DNA from: Amaranthus tricolor
Taxonomy: Eukaryota > Streptophyta > Magnoliopsida > Caryophyllales > Amaranthaceae
Direction of reading: 5' to 3'
Length of the DNA: 64,000 nucleotides
Assembly: GCF_026212465.1 (NCBI RefSeq)
Contig: NC_080057.1
Coordinates: 9,287,398-9,351,397, forward strand
A program made the position numbers and the translations under genes. The notes under the pieces were generated by a model, which worked only from the letters and a program-made list of their open reading frames with translations, was not told the origin of the DNA and did no database searches. Below, one piece after another: positions 13,401-29,100 of the stretch; the first letter of the stretch is position 1, and each line of letters starts with the position of its first letter.

Positions 13401-16400
13401 AACAAGGATCAATGGTCAATGACGAATGAACGATGAAGAATGAACAAGGATCAATGATCAATGAAGAATGAACGATGAAGAATGAACAAGGATTAATGAT
13501 CAATGAAGAATGAACGATGAAGAATGAACAAGGATTAATGGTCAATGACGAATGAACGATGAAGAATGAACAAGGATCAATGATTAATGAAGAATGAACG
13601 ATAAAGAATGCACAAGGATCAATGATCAATGAAGAATGAACGATGAAGAATGAACAAGGATCAATGAAGAATGAACGATGAAGAATGAACAAGGATCAAT
13701 GATCAATGAAGAATGAACGATGAAGAATGAACAAGGATCAATGATCAATGAAGAATGAACGATGAAGAATGAACAAGGATCAATGGTCAATGACGAATGA
13801 ACGATGAAGAATGAACAAGGATCAATGATCAATGAAGAATGAACGATGAAGAATGAACAAGGATTAATGATCAATGAAGAATGAACGATGAAGAATGAAC
13901 AAGGATTAATGGTCAATGAAGAATGAACGATGAAGAATGAACAAGGATCAATGATTAATGAAGAATGAACGATAAAGAATGCACAAGGATCAATGATCAA
14001 TGAAGAATGAACGATGAAGAATGAACAAGGATCAATAGTCAATGACGAATGAACGATGAAGAATGAACAAGGATCAATGATCAATGAATAATGAACGATG
14101 AAGAATGAACAAGGATCAATGATGAATGACGAATGAACGATGAAGAATGAACAAGGATCAATGATGAATGAAGAATGAACGATGAAGAATGAACAAGGAT
14201 CAATGATCAATGAAGAATGAACGATGAAGAATGAATAAGGATCAATGATCAATGAAGAATGAACAAGGATCAATGATAAATGAAGAATGAACGATGAAGA
14301 ATGAACAAGGATCAATGATCAATGAAGAATGAACGATGAAGAATGAACTAGGATTAATGGTCAATGACAATTGAACGATGAAGAATGAACAAGGATCAAT
14401 GATCAATGAAGAATGAACGATGAAGAATGAACAAGGATCAATGATCAATGAAGAATGAACGATGAAAAATGAACAAGGATCAATGATCAATGACGAATGA
14501 ACGATGAAGAATGAACAAGGATCAATGATCAATGAACAATGAACGATGAAGAATGAACAAGGATCAATGATCAATGAAGAATGAACGATGAAGAATGATC
14601 AAGGATCAATGATCAATGAAGAATGAACGATGAAGAATGAACAAGGATCAATGGTCAATGACGAATGAACGATGAAGAATGAACAAGGATCAATGATCAA
14701 TGAAGAATGAACGATGAAGAATGAACAAGGATCAATGATCAATTAAGAATGAACGATGAAGAATGAACAAGGATTAATGGTCAATGACGAATTAACGATG
14801 AAGAATGAACATGGATCAATGATCAATGAAGAATGAACGATGAGGAATGAACAAGGATCAATGATCATTGAAGAATGAACGATGAAGAATGAACAAGGTT
14901 CAATGGTCAATGAAGAATGAACGATGAAGAATGAACAAGGATCAATGATCAATGAAGAATGAACGATGAAGAATGAACAAGGATCAATGATCAATGAAGA
15001 ATGAACGATGAAGAATGAACAAGGATTAATGATCAATGAAGAATGAACAAGGATCAATGATCAATGAAGAATGAACAAGGATCAATGATCAATGAAGAAT
15101 GAACGATGAAGAATGAACAAGGATCAATGATCAATGAAGAATGAACGATGAAGAATGAACAAGGATCAATGATCAATGAAGAATGAACGATGAAGAATGA
15201 ACAAGGATCAATGATCAATGAAGAATGAACGATGAAGAATGAACAAGGATCAATGATCAATGAAGAATGAACGATGAAGAATGAACAAGGATCAATGATC
15301 AATGAAGAATGAACGATGAAGAATGAACAAGGATCAATGATCAATGAAGAATGAACAAGGATCAATGATAAATGAAGAATGAACGATGAAGAATGAACAA
15401 GGATTAATGGTCAATGACGAATGAACGATGAAGAATGAACAAGGATCAATGATCAATGAAGAATGAACGATGAAGAATGAACAAGGATCAATGATCAATG
15501 AAGAATGAACGATGAAGAATGAACAAGGATCAATGGTCAATGAAGAATGAACGATTAAGAATGAACAAGGATTAATGGTCAATGACGAATGAACGATGAA
15601 GAATGAACAAGGATCAATGATCAATGAAGAATGAACGATGAAGAATGAACAAGGATTAATGGTCAATGACAATTGAACGATGAAGAATGAACAAGGATCA
15701 ATGATCAATGAAGAATGAACGATGAAGAATGAACAAGGATCAATGATCAATGAAGAATGAACGATGAAAAATGAACAAGGATCAATGATCAATGACGAAT
15801 GAACGATGAAGAATGAACAAGGATCAATGATCAATGAACAATGAACGATGAAGAATGAACAAGGATCAATGATCAATGAAGAATGAACGATGAAGAATGA
15901 TCAAGGATCAATGATCAATGAAGAATGAACGATGAAGAATGAACAAGGATCAATGGTCAATGACGAATGAACGATGAAGAATGAACAAGGATCAATGATC
16001 AATGAAGAATGAACGATGAAGAATGAACAAGGATCAATGATCAATTAAGAATGAACGATGAAGAATGAACAAGGATTAATGGTCAATGACGAATTAACGA
16101 TGAAGAATGAACAAGGATCAATGATCAATGAAGAATGAACGATGAAGAATGAACAAGGATCAATGATCATTGAAGAATGAACGATGAAGAATGAACAAGG
16201 TTCAATGGTCAATGAAGAATGAACGATGAAGAATGAACAAGGATCAATGATCAATGAAGAATGAACGATGAAGAATGAACAAGGATCAATGATCAATGAA
16301 GAATGAACGATGAAGAATGAACAAGGATTAATGATCAATGAAGAATGAACAAGGATCAATGATCAATGAAGAATGAACAAGGATCAATGATCAATGAAGA

Positions 16401-17869
16401 ATGAACGATGAAGAATGAACAAGGATCAATGATCAATGAAGAATGAACGATGAAGAATGAACAAGGATCAATGATCAATGAAGAATGAACGATGAAGAAT
16501 GAACAAGGATCAATGATCAATGAAGAATGAACGATGAAGAATGAACAAGGATCAATGATCAATGAAGAATGAACGTTGAAGAATGAACAAGGATCAATGA
16601 TCAATGAAGAATGAACGATGAAGAATGAACAAGGATCAATGATCAATTAAGAATGAACGATGAAAAATGAACAAGGATTAATGGTCAATGACAAATGAAC
16701 GATGAAGAATGAACAAGGATCAATGATCAATGAAGAATGAACGATGAAGAATGAACAAGGATCAATGATCATTGAAGAATGAACGATGAAGAATGAACAA
16801 GGTTCAATGGTCAATGAAGAATGAACGATGAAGAATGAACAAGGATCAATGATCAATGAAGAATGAACGATGAAGAATGAACAAGGATCAATGATCAATG
16901 AAGAATGAACGATGAAGAATGAACAAGGATTAATGATCAATGAAGAATGAACAAGGATCAATGATCAATGAAGAATGAACAAGGATCAATGATCAATGAA
17001 GAATGAACGATGAAGAATGAACAAGGATCAATGATCAATGAAGAATGAACGATGAAGAATGAACAAGGATCAATGATCAATGAAGAATGAACGATGAAGA
17101 ATGAACAACGATCAATGATCAATGAAGAATGAACGATGAAGAATGAACAAGGATCAATGATCAATGAAGAATGAACGTTGAAGAATGAACAAGGATCAAT
17201 GATCAATGAAGAATGAACGATGAAGAATGAACAAGGATCAATGATCAATGAAGAATGAACAAGGATCAATGATAAATGAAGAATGAACGATGAAGAATGA
17301 ACAAGGATTAATGGTCAATGACGAATGAACGATGAAGAATGAACAAGGATCAATGATCAATGAAGAATGAACGATGAAGAATGAACAAGGATCAATGATC
17401 AATGAAGAATGAACGATGAAGAATGAACAAGGATCAATGGTCAATGACGAATGAACGATGAAGAATGAACAAGGATCAATGATCAATGAAGAATGAACGA
17501 TGAAGAATGAACAAGGATTAATGATCAATGAAGAATGAACGATGAAGAATGAACAAGGATTAATGGTCAATGACGAATGAACGATGAAGAATGAACAAGG
17601 ATCAATGATTAATGAAGAATGAACGATAAAGAATGCACAAGGATCAATGATCAATGAAGAATGAACGATGAAGAATGAACAAGGATCAATGAAGAATGAA
17701 CGATGAAGAATGAACAAGGATCAATGATCAATGAAGAATGAACGATGAAGAATGAACAAGGATCAATGATCAATGAAGAATGAACGATGAAGAATGAACA
17801 AGGATCAATGGTCAATGACGAATGAACGATGAAGAATGAACAAGGATCAATGATCAATGAAGAATGAAC
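12630..17869 (+). repeat. Segmental block A, copy 2
   Basis: Copy of 1,100-6,340 displaced by 11,529 bp. It differs by a few single-base changes, such as A to T at 14,349 and A to G at 14,844, each absent from copy 1. The length of shared structure (about 5.2 kb including all short units in the same order) rules out independent assembly from the same monomer pool. It continues past 17,869 with sequence related to 7.2-8.5 kb. Confidence 0.88.
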
Positions 17870-18790
17870 GATGAAGAATGAACAAGGATTAATGATCAAT
17901 GAAGAATGAACGATGAAGAATGAACAAGGATTAATGGTCAATGACGAATGAACGATGAAGAATGAACAAGGATCAATGATTAATGAAGAATGAACGATAA
18001 AGAATGCACAAGGATCAATGATCAATGAAGAATGAACGATGAAGAATGAACAAGGATTAATGGTCAATGACAATTGAACGATGAAGATTGAACAAGGATC
18101 AATGATCAATGAAGAATGAACGATGAAGAATGAACAAGGATCAATGATCAATGAAGAATGAACGATGAAAAATGAACAAGGATCAATGATCAATGACGAA
18201 TGAACGATGAAGAATGAACAAGGATCAATGATCAATGAAGAATGAACGATGAAGAATGAACAAGGATCAATGATCAATGAAGAATGAACGATGAAGAATG
18301 ATCAAGGATCAATGATCAATGAAGAATGAACGATGAAGAATGAACAAGGATCAATGGTCAATGACGAATGAACGATGAAGAATGAACAAGGATCAATGAT
18401 CAATGAAGAATGAACGATGAAGAATGAACAAGGATCAATGATCAATTAAGAATGAACGATGAAGAATGAACAAGGATTAATGGTCAATGACGAATTAACG
18501 ATGAAGAATGAACAAGGATCAATGATCAATGAAGAATGAACGATGAAGAATGAACAAGGATCAATGATCAATGAAGAATGAACGATGAAGAATGAACAAG
18601 GATCAATGATCAATGAAGAATGAACGATGAAGAATGAACAAGGATCAATGATCAATGAAGAATGAACGATGAAGAATGAACAAGGATCAATGATCAATGA
18701 AGAATGAACGTTGAAGAATGAACAAGGATCAATGATCAATGAAGAATGAACGATGAAGAATGAACAAGGATCAATGATCAATGAAGAATG
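17869..18790 (+). repeat. Linker of ordinary monomers between block A copies
   Basis: About 22 monomers, mainly 42 bp, with the ATTAAGA and ATGACAA-TTGAACG variants also seen at 7.4-8.5 kb. A private A to T change lies at 18,088. Nothing other than the satellite is present. Confidence 0.85.
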
Positions 18791-21700
18791 AACGATGAAG
18801 AATGAACAAGGATTAATGGTCAATGACAAATGAACGATGAAGAATGAACAAGGATCAATGATCAATGAAGAATGAACGATGAAGAATGAACAAGGATCAA
18901 TGATCATTGAAGAATGAACGATGAAGAATGAACAAGGTTCAATGGTCAATGAAGAATGAACGATGAAGAATGAACAAGGATCAATGATCAATGAAGAATG
19001 AACGATGAAGAATGAACAAGGATCAATGATCAATGAAGAATGAACGATGAAGAATGAACAAGGATTAATGATCAATGAAGAATGAACAAGGATCAATGAT
19101 CAATGAAGAATGAACAAGGATCAATGATCAATGAAGAATGAACGATGAAGAATGAACAAGGATCAATGATCAATGAAGAATGAACGATGAAGAATGAACA
19201 AGGATCAATGATCAATGAAGAATGAACGATGAAGAATGAACAACGATCAATGATCAATGAAGAATGAACGATGAAGAATGAACAAGGATCAATGATCAAT
19301 GAAGAATGAACGTTGAAGAATGAACAAGGATCAATGATCAATGAAGAATGAACGATGAAGAATGAACAAGGATCAATGATCAATGAAGAATGAACAAGGA
19401 TCAATGATAAATGAAGAATGAACGATGAAGAATGAACAAGGATTAATGGTCAATGACGAATGAACGATGAAGAATGAACAAGGATCAATGATCAATGAAG
19501 AATGAACGATGAAGAATGAACAAGGATCAATGATCAATGAAGAATGAACGATGAAGAATGAACAAGGATCAATGGTCAATGACGAATGAACGATGAAGAA
19601 TGAACAAGGATCAATGATCAATGAAGAATGAACGATGAAGAATGAACAAGGATTAATGATCAATGAAGAATGAACGATGAAGAATGAACAAGGATTAATG
19701 GTCAATGACGAATGAACGATGAAGAATGAACAAGGATCAATGATTAATGAAGAATGAACGATAAAGAATGCACAAGGATCAATGATCAATGAAGAATGAA
19801 CGATGAAGAATGAACAAGGATCAATGAAGAATGAACGATGAAGAATGAACAAGGATCAATGATCAATGAAGAATGAACGATGAAGAATGAACAAGGATCA
19901 ATGATCAATGAAGAATGAACGATGAAGAATGAACAAGGATCAATGATCAATGAAGAATGAACGATGAAGAATGAACAAGGATCAATGGTCAATGACGAAT
20001 GAACGATGAAGAATGAACAAGGATCAATGATCAATGAAGAATGAACGATGAAGAATGAACAAGGATTAATGATCAATGAAGAATGAACGATGAAGAATGA
20101 ACAAGGATTAATGGTCAATGAAGAATGAACGATGAAGAATGAACAAGGATCAATGATTAATGAAGAATGAACGATAAAGAATGCACAAGGATCAATGATC
20201 AATGAAGAATGAACGATGAAGAATGAACAAGGATCAATAGTCAATGACGAATGAACGATGAAGAATGAACAAGGATCAATGATCAATGAATAATGAACGA
20301 TGAAGAATGAACAAGGATCAATGATGAATGACGAATGAACGATGAAGAATGAACAAGGATCAATGATGAATGAAGAATGAACGATGAAGAATGAACAAGG
20401 ATCAATGATCAATGAAGAATGAACGATGAAGAATGAATAAGGATCAATGATCAATGAAGAATGAACAAGGATCAATGATAAATGAAGAATGAACGATGAA
20501 GAATGAACAAGGATCAATGATCAATGAAGAATGAACGATGAAGAATGAACAAGGATTAATGGTCAATGACAATTGAACGATGAAGAATGAACAAGGATCA
20601 ATGATCAATGAAGAATGAACGATGAAGAATGAACAAGGATCAATGATCAATGAAGAATGAACGATGAAAAATGAACAAGGATCAATGATCAATGACGAAT
20701 GAACGATGAAGAATGAACAAGGATCAATGATCAATGAACAATGAACGATGAAGAATGAACAAGGATCAATGATCAATGAAGAATGAACGATGAAGAATGA
20801 TCAAGGATCAATGATCAATGAAGAATGAACGATGAAGAATGAACAAGGATCAATGGTCAATGACGAATGAACGATGAAGAATGAACAAGGATCAATGATC
20901 AATGAAGAATGAACGATGAAGAATGAACAAGGATCAATGATCAATTAAGAATGAACGATGAAGAATGAACAAGGATTAATGGTCAATGACGAATTAACGA
21001 TGAAGAATGAACATGGATCAATGATCAATGAAGAATGAACGATGAAGAATGAACAAGGATCAATGATCATTGAAGAATGAACGATGAAGAATGAACAAGG
21101 TTCAATGGTCAATGAAGAATGAACGATGAAGAATGAACAAGGATCAATGATCAATGAAGAATGAACGATGAAGAATGAACAAGGATCAATGATCAATGAA
21201 GAACGAACGATGAAGAATGAACAAGGATTAATGATCAATGAAGAATGAACAAGGATCAATGATCAATGAAGAATGAACAAGGATCAATGATCAATGAAGA
21301 ATGAACGATGAAGAATGAACAAGGATCAATGATCAATGAAGAATGAACGATGAAGAATGAACAAGGATCAATGATCAATGAAGAATGAACGATGAAGAAT
21401 GAACAAGGATCAATGATCAATGAAGAATGAACGATGAAGAATGAACAAGGATCAATGATCAATGAAGAATGAACGATGAAGAATGAACAAGGATCAATGA
21501 TCAATGAAGAATGAACGATGAAGAATGAACAAGGATCAATGATCAATGAAGAATGAACAAGGATCAATGATAAATGAAGAATGAACGATGAAGAATGAAC
21601 AAGGATTAATGGTCAATGACGAATGAACGATGAAGAATGAACAAGGATCAATGATCAATGAAGAATGAACGATGAAGAATGAACAAGGATCAATGATCAA

Positions 21701-23155
21701 TGAAGAATGAACGATGAAGAATGAACAAGGATCAATGGTCAATGAAGAATGAACGATTAAGAATGAACAAGGATTAATGGTCAATGACGAATGAACGATG
21801 AAGAATGAACAAGGATCAATGATCAATGAAGAATGAACGATGAAGAATGAACAAGGATTAATGGTCAATGACAATTGAACGATGAAGAATGAACAAGGAT
21901 CAATGATCAATGAAGAATGAACGATGAAGAATGAACAAGGATCAATGATCAATGAAGAATGAACGATGAAAAATGAACAAGGATCAATGATCAATGACGA
22001 ATGAACGATGAAGAATGAACAAGGATCAATGATCAATGAACAATGAACGATGAAGAATGAACAAGGATCAATGATCAATGAAGAATGAACGATGAAGAAT
22101 GATCAAGGATCAATGATCAATGAAGAATGAACGATGAAGAATGAACAAGGATCAATGGTCAATGACGAATGAACGATGAAGAATGAACAAGGATCAATGA
22201 TCAATGAAGAATGAACGATGAAGAATGAACAAGGATCAATGATCAATTAAGAATGAACGATGAAGAATGAACAAGGATTAATGGTCAATGACGAATTAAC
22301 GATGAAGAATGAACAAGGATCAATGATCAATGAAGAATGAACGATGAAGAATGAACAAGGATCAATGATCATTGAAGAATGAACGATGAAGAATGAACAA
22401 GGTTCAATGGTCAATGAAGAATGAACGATGAAGAATGAACAAGGATCAATGATCAATGAAGAATGAACGATGAAGAATGAACAAGGATCAATGATCAATG
22501 AAGAATGAACGATGAAGAATGAACAAGGATTAATGATCAATGAAGAATGAACAAGGATCAATGATCAATGAAGAATGAACAAGGATCAATGATCAATGAA
22601 GAATGAACGATGAAGAATGAACAAGGATCAATGATCAATGAAGAATGAACGATGAAGAATGAACAAGGATCAATGATCAATGAAGAATGAACGATGAAGA
22701 ATGAACAAGGATCAATGATCAATGAAGAATGAACGATGAAGAATGAACAAGGATCAATGATCAATGAAGAATGAACGTTGAAGAATGAACAAGGATCAAT
22801 GATCAATGAAGAATGAACGATGAAGAATGAACAAGGATCAATGATCAATTAAGAATGAACGATGAAAAATGAACAAGGATTAATGGTCAATGACAAATGA
22901 ACGATGAAGAATGAACAAGGATCAATGATCAATGAAGAATGAACGATGAAGAATGAACAAGGATCAATGATCATTGAAGAATGAACGATGAAGAATGAAC
23001 AAGGTTCAATGGTCAATGAAGAATGAACGATGAAGAATGAACAAGGATCAATGATCAATGAAGAATGAACGATGAAGAATGAACAAGGATCAATGATCAA
23101 TGAAGAATGAACGATGAAGAATGAACAAGGATTAATGATCAATGAAGAATGAACA
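18790..23155 (+). repeat. Segmental block A, copy 3
   Basis: Matches 1,100-5,430 at an offset of 17,689 bp and, after one additional 42-bp unit near 19,960, at 17,731 bp. The 28-bp doublets and the 35-bp unit are in the same order. At about 23,160 it jumps abruptly into sequence found at about 20,320 (H6 variant ATGATGA), marking the junction of the next tandem duplication. Confidence 0.86.
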
Positions 23156-24170
23156 AGGATCAATGATGAATGACGAATGAACGATGAAGAATGAACAAGG
23201 ATCAATGATGAATGAAGAATGAACGATGAAGAATGAACAAGGATCAATGATCAATGAAGAATGAACGATGAAGAATGAATAAGGATCAATGATCAATGAA
23301 GAATGAACAAGGATCAATGATAAATGAAGAATGAACGATGAAGAATGAACAAGGATCAATGATCAATGAAGAATGAACGATGAAGAATGAACAAGGATTA
23401 ATGGTCAATGACAATTGAACGATGAAGAATGAACAAGGATCAATGATCAATGAAGAATGAACGATGAAGAATGAACAAGGATCAATGATCAATGAAGAAT
23501 GAACGATGAAAAATGAACAAGGATCAATGATCAATGACGAATGAACGATGAAGAATGAACAAGGATCAATGATCAATGAACAATGAACGATGAAGAATGA
23601 ACAAGGATCAATGATCAATGAAGAATGAACGATGAAGAATGATCAAGGATCAATGATCAATGAAGAATGAACGATGAAGAATGAACAAGGATCAATGGTC
23701 AATGACGAATGAACGATGAAGAATGAACAAGGATCAATGATCAATGAAGAATGAACGATGAAGAATGAACAAGGATCAATGATCAATTAAGAATGAACGA
23801 TGAAGAATGAACAAGGATTAATGGTCAATGACGAATTAACGATGAAGAATGAACATGGATCAATGATCAATGAAGAATGAACGATGAAGAATGAACAAGG
23901 ATCAATGATCATTGAAGAATGAACGATGAAGAATGAACAAGGTTCAATGGTCAATGAAGAATGAACGATGAAGAATGAACAAGGATCAATGATCAATGAA
24001 GAATGAACGATGAAGAATGAACAAGGATCAATGATCAATGAAGAATGAACGATGAAGAATGAACAAGGATTAATGATCAATGAAGAATGAACAAGGATCA
24101 ATGATCAATGAAGAATGAACAAGGATCAATGATCAATGAAGAATGAACGATGAAGAATGAACAAGGATCA
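20310..24170 (+). repeat. 2,842-bp tandem duplication
   Basis: Sequence from about 20,320 restarts at about 23,160 with an offset of 2,842 bp (406 heptamers), confirmed by landmarks 20,444/23,286 and 20,945/23,787. The second copy is interrupted at about 24,170-24,280 by a short segment with the linked ATAAAGA/ATGCACA unit and a 35-bp unit. Confidence 0.82.
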
Positions 24171-24279
24171 ATGATTAATGAAGAATGAACGATAAAGAAT
24201 GCACAAGGATCAATGATCAATGAAGAATGAACGATGAAGAATGAACAAGGATCAATGAAGAATGAACGATGAAGAATGA

Positions 24280-26124
24280 ACAAGGATCAATGATCAATGA
24301 AGAATGAACGATGAAGAATGAACAAGGATCAATGATCAATGAAGAATGAACGATGAAGAATGAACAAGGATCAATGATCAATGAAGAATGAACGATGAAG
24401 AATGAACAAGGATCAATGATCAATGAAGAATGAACGATGAAGAATGAACAAGGATCAATGATCAATGAAGAATGAACGATGAAGAATGAACAAGGATCAA
24501 TGATCAATGAAGAATGAACAAGGATCAATGATAAATGAAGAATGAACGATGAAGAATGAACAAGGATTAATGGTCAATGACGAATGAACGATGAAGAATG
24601 AACAAGGATCAATGATCAATGAAGAATGAACGATGAAGAATGAACAAGGATCAATGATCAATGAAGAATGAACGATGAAGAATGAACAAGGATCAATGGT
24701 CAATGAAGAATGAACGATTAAGAATGAACAAGGATTAATGGTCAATGACGAATGAACGATGAAGAATGAACAAGGATCAATGATCAATGAAGAATGAACG
24801 ATGAAGAATGAACAAGGATTAATGGTCAATGACAATTGAACGATGAAGAATGAACAAGGATCAATGATCAATGAAGAATGAACGATGAAGAATGAACAAG
24901 GATCAATGATCAATGAAGAATGAACGATGAAAAATGAACAAGGATCAATGATCAATGACGAATGAACGATGAAGAATGAACAAGGATCAATGATCAATGA
25001 ACAATGAACGATGAAGAATGAACAAGGATCAATGATCAATGAAGAATGAACGATGAAGAATGATCAAGGATCAATGATCAATGAAGAATGAACGATGAAG
25101 AATGAACAAGGATCAATGGTCAATGACGAATGAACGATGAAGAATGAACAAGGATCAATGATCAATGAAGAATGAACGATGAAGAATGAACAAGGATCAA
25201 TGATCAATTAAGAATGAACGATGAAGAATGAACAAGGATTAATGGTCAATGACGAATTAACGATGAAGAATGAACAAGGATCAATGATCAATGAAGAATG
25301 AACGATGAAGAATGAACAAGGATCAATGATCATTGAAGAATGAACGATGAAGAATGAACAAGGTTCAATGGTCAATGAAGAATGAACGATGAAGAATGAA
25401 CAAGGATCAATGATCAATGAAGAATGAACGATGAAGAATGAACAAGGATCAATGATCAATGAAGAATGAACGATGAAGAATGAACAAGGATTAATGATCA
25501 ATGAAGAATGAACAAGGATCAATGATCAATGAAGAATGAACAAGGATCAATGATCAATGAAGAATGAACGATGAAGAATGAACAAGGATCAATGATCAAT
25601 GAAGAATGAACGATGAAGAATGAACAAGGATCAATGATCAATGAAGAATGAACGATGAAGAATGAACAAGGATCAATGATCAATGAAGAATGAACGATGA
25701 AGAATGAACAAGGATCAATGATCAATGAAGAATGAACGTTGAAGAATGAACAAGGATCAATGATCAATGAAGAATGAACGATGAAGAATGAACAAGGATC
25801 AATGATCAATTAAGAATGAACGATGAAAAATGAACAAGGATTAATGGTCAATGACAACTGAACGATGAAGAATGAACAAGGATCAATGATCAATGAAGAA
25901 TGAACGATGAAGAATGAACAAGGATCAATGATCATTGAAGAATGAACGATGAAGAATGAACAAGGTTCAATGGTCAATGAAGAATGAACGATGAAGAATG
26001 AACAAGGATCAATGATCAATGAAGAATGAACGATGAAGAATGAACAAGGATCAATGATCAATGAAGAATGAACGATGAAGAATGAACAAGGATTAATGAT
26101 CAATGAAGAATGAACAAGGATCAA
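24280..26124 (+). repeat. Continuation of the duplication at offset 2,961 bp
   Basis: After the short insertion, order agrees with 21,320-23,160 at 2,961 bp (423 heptamers; landmarks 24,497/21,536, 25,208/22,247, 25,519/22,558). The 119-bp change from 2,842 is also a multiple of 7. A private C occurs at 25,858, in an ACAACTG variant of the ACAATTG or ACAAATG motif. Confidence 0.8.
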
Positions 26125-29100
26125 TGATCAATGAAGAATGAACAAGGATCAATGATCAATGAAGAATGAACGATGAAGAATGAACAAGGATCAATGATCA
26201 ATGAAGAATGAACGATGAAGAATGAACAAGGATCAATGATCAATGAAGAATGAACGATGAAGAATGAACAACGATCAATGATCAATGAAGAATGAACGAT
26301 GAAGAATGAACAAGGATCAATGATCAATGAAGAATGAACGTTGAAGAATGAACAAGGATCAATGATCAATGAAGAATGAACGATGAAGAATGAACAAGGA
26401 TCAATGATCAATGAAGAATGAACAAGGATCAATGATAAATGAAGAATGAACGATGAAGAATGAACAAGGATTAATGGTCAATGACGAATGAACGATGAAG
26501 AATGAACAAGGATCAATGATCAATGAAGAATGAACGATGAAGAATGAACAAGGATCAATGATCAATGAAGAATGAACGATGAAGAATGAACAAGGATCAA
26601 TGGTCAATGACGAATGAACGATGAAGAATGAACAAGGATCAATGATCAATGAAGAATGAACGATGAAGAATGAACAAGGATTAATGATCAATGAAGAATG
26701 AACGATGAAGAATGAACAAGGATTAATGGTCAATGACGAATGAACGATGAAGAATGAACAAGGATCAATGATTAATGAAGAATGAACGATAAAGAATGCA
26801 CAAGGATCAATGATCAATGAAGAATGAACGATGAAGAATGAACAAGGATCAATGAAGAATGAACGATGAAGAATGAACAAGGATCAATGATCAATGAAGA
26901 ATGAACGATGAAGAATGAACAAGGATCAATGATCAATGAAGAATGAACGATGAAGAATGAACAAGGATCAATGGTCAATGACGAATGAACGATGAAGAAT
27001 GAACAAGGATCAATGATCAATGAAGAATGAACGATGAAGAATGAACAAGGATTAATGATCAATGAAGAATGAACGATGAAGAATGAACAAGGATTAATGG
27101 TCAATGACGAATGAACGATGAAGAATGAACAAGGATCAATGATTAATGAAGAATGAACGATAAAGAATGCACAAGGATCAATGATCAATGAAGAATGAAC
27201 GATGAAGAATGAACAAGGATTAATGGTCAATGACAATTGAACGATGAAGAATGAACAAGGATCAATGATCAATGAAGAATGAACGATGAAGAATGAACAA
27301 GGATCAATGATCAATGAAGAATGAACGATGAAAAATGAACAAGGATCAATGATCAATGACGAATGAACGATGAAGAATGAACAAGGATCAATGATCAATG
27401 AAGAATGAACGATGAAGAATGAACAAGGATCAATGATCAATGAAGAATGAACGATGAAGAATGATCAAGGATCAATGATCAATGAAGAATGAACGATGAA
27501 GAATGAACAAGGATCAATGGTCAATGACGAATGAACGATGAAGAATGAACAAGGATCAATGATCAATGAAGAATGAACGATGAAGAATGAACAAGGATCA
27601 ATGATCAATTAAGAATGAACGATGAAGAATGAACAAGGATTAATGGTCAATGACGAATTAACGATGAAGAATGAACAAGGATCAATGATCAATGAAGAAT
27701 GAACGATGAAGAATGAACAAGGATCAATGATCAATGAAGAATGAACGATGAAGAATGAACAAGGATTAATGATCAATGAAGAATGAACAAGGATCAATGA
27801 TCAATGAAGAATGAACAAGGATCAATGATCAATGAAGAATGAACGATGAAGAATGAACAAGGATCAATGATCAATGAAGAATGAACGATGAAGAATGAAC
27901 AAGGATCAATGATCAATGAAGAATGAACGATGAAGAATGAACAAGGATCAATGATCAATGAAGAATGAACGATGAAGAATGAACAAGGATCAATGATCAA
28001 TGAAGAATGAACGTTGAAGAATGAACAAGGATCAATGATCAATGAAGAATGAACGATGAAGAATGAACAAGGATCAATGATCAATGAAGAATGAACGATG
28101 AAGAATGAACAAGGATTAATGGTCAATGACAAATGAACGATGAAGAATGAACAAGGATCAATGATCAATGAAGAATGAACGATGAAGAATGAACAAGGAT
28201 CAATGATCATTGAAGAATGAACGATGAAGAATGAACAAGGTTCAATGGTCAATGAAGAATGAACGATGAAGAATGAACAAGGATCAATGATCAATGAAGA
28301 ATGAACGATGAAGAATGAACAAGGATCAATGATCAATGAAGAATGAACGATGAAGAATGAACAAGGATTAATGATCAATGAAGAATGAACAAGGATCAAT
28401 GATCAATGAAGAATGAACAAGGATCAATGATCAATGAAGAATGAACGATGAAGAATGAACAAGGATCAATGATCAATGAAGAATGAACGATGAAGAATGA
28501 ACAAGGATCAATGATCAATGAAGAATGAACGATGAAGAATGAACAACGATCAATGATCAATGAAGAATGAACGATGAAGAATGAACAAGGATCAATGATC
28601 AATGAAGAATGAACGTTGAAGAATGAACAAGGATCAATGATCAATGAAGAATGAACGATGAAGAATGAACAAGGATCAATGATCAATGAAGAATGAACAA
28701 GGATCAATGATAAATGAAGAATGAACGATGAAGAATGAACAAGGATTAATGGTCAATGACGAATGAACGATGAAGAATGAACAAGGATCAATGATCAATG
28801 AAGAATGAACGATGAAGAATGAACAAGGATCAATGATCAATGAAGAATGAACGATGAAGAATGAACAAGGATCAATGGTCAATGACGAATGAACGATGAA
28901 GAATGAACAAGGATCAATGATCAATGAAGAATGAACGATGAAGAATGAACAAGGATTAATGATCAATGAAGAATGAACGATGAAGAATGAACAAGGATTA
29001 ATGGTCAATGACGAATGAACGATGAAGAATGAACAAGGATCAATGATTAATGAAGAATGAACGATAAAGAATGCACAAGGATCAATGATCAATGAAGAAT

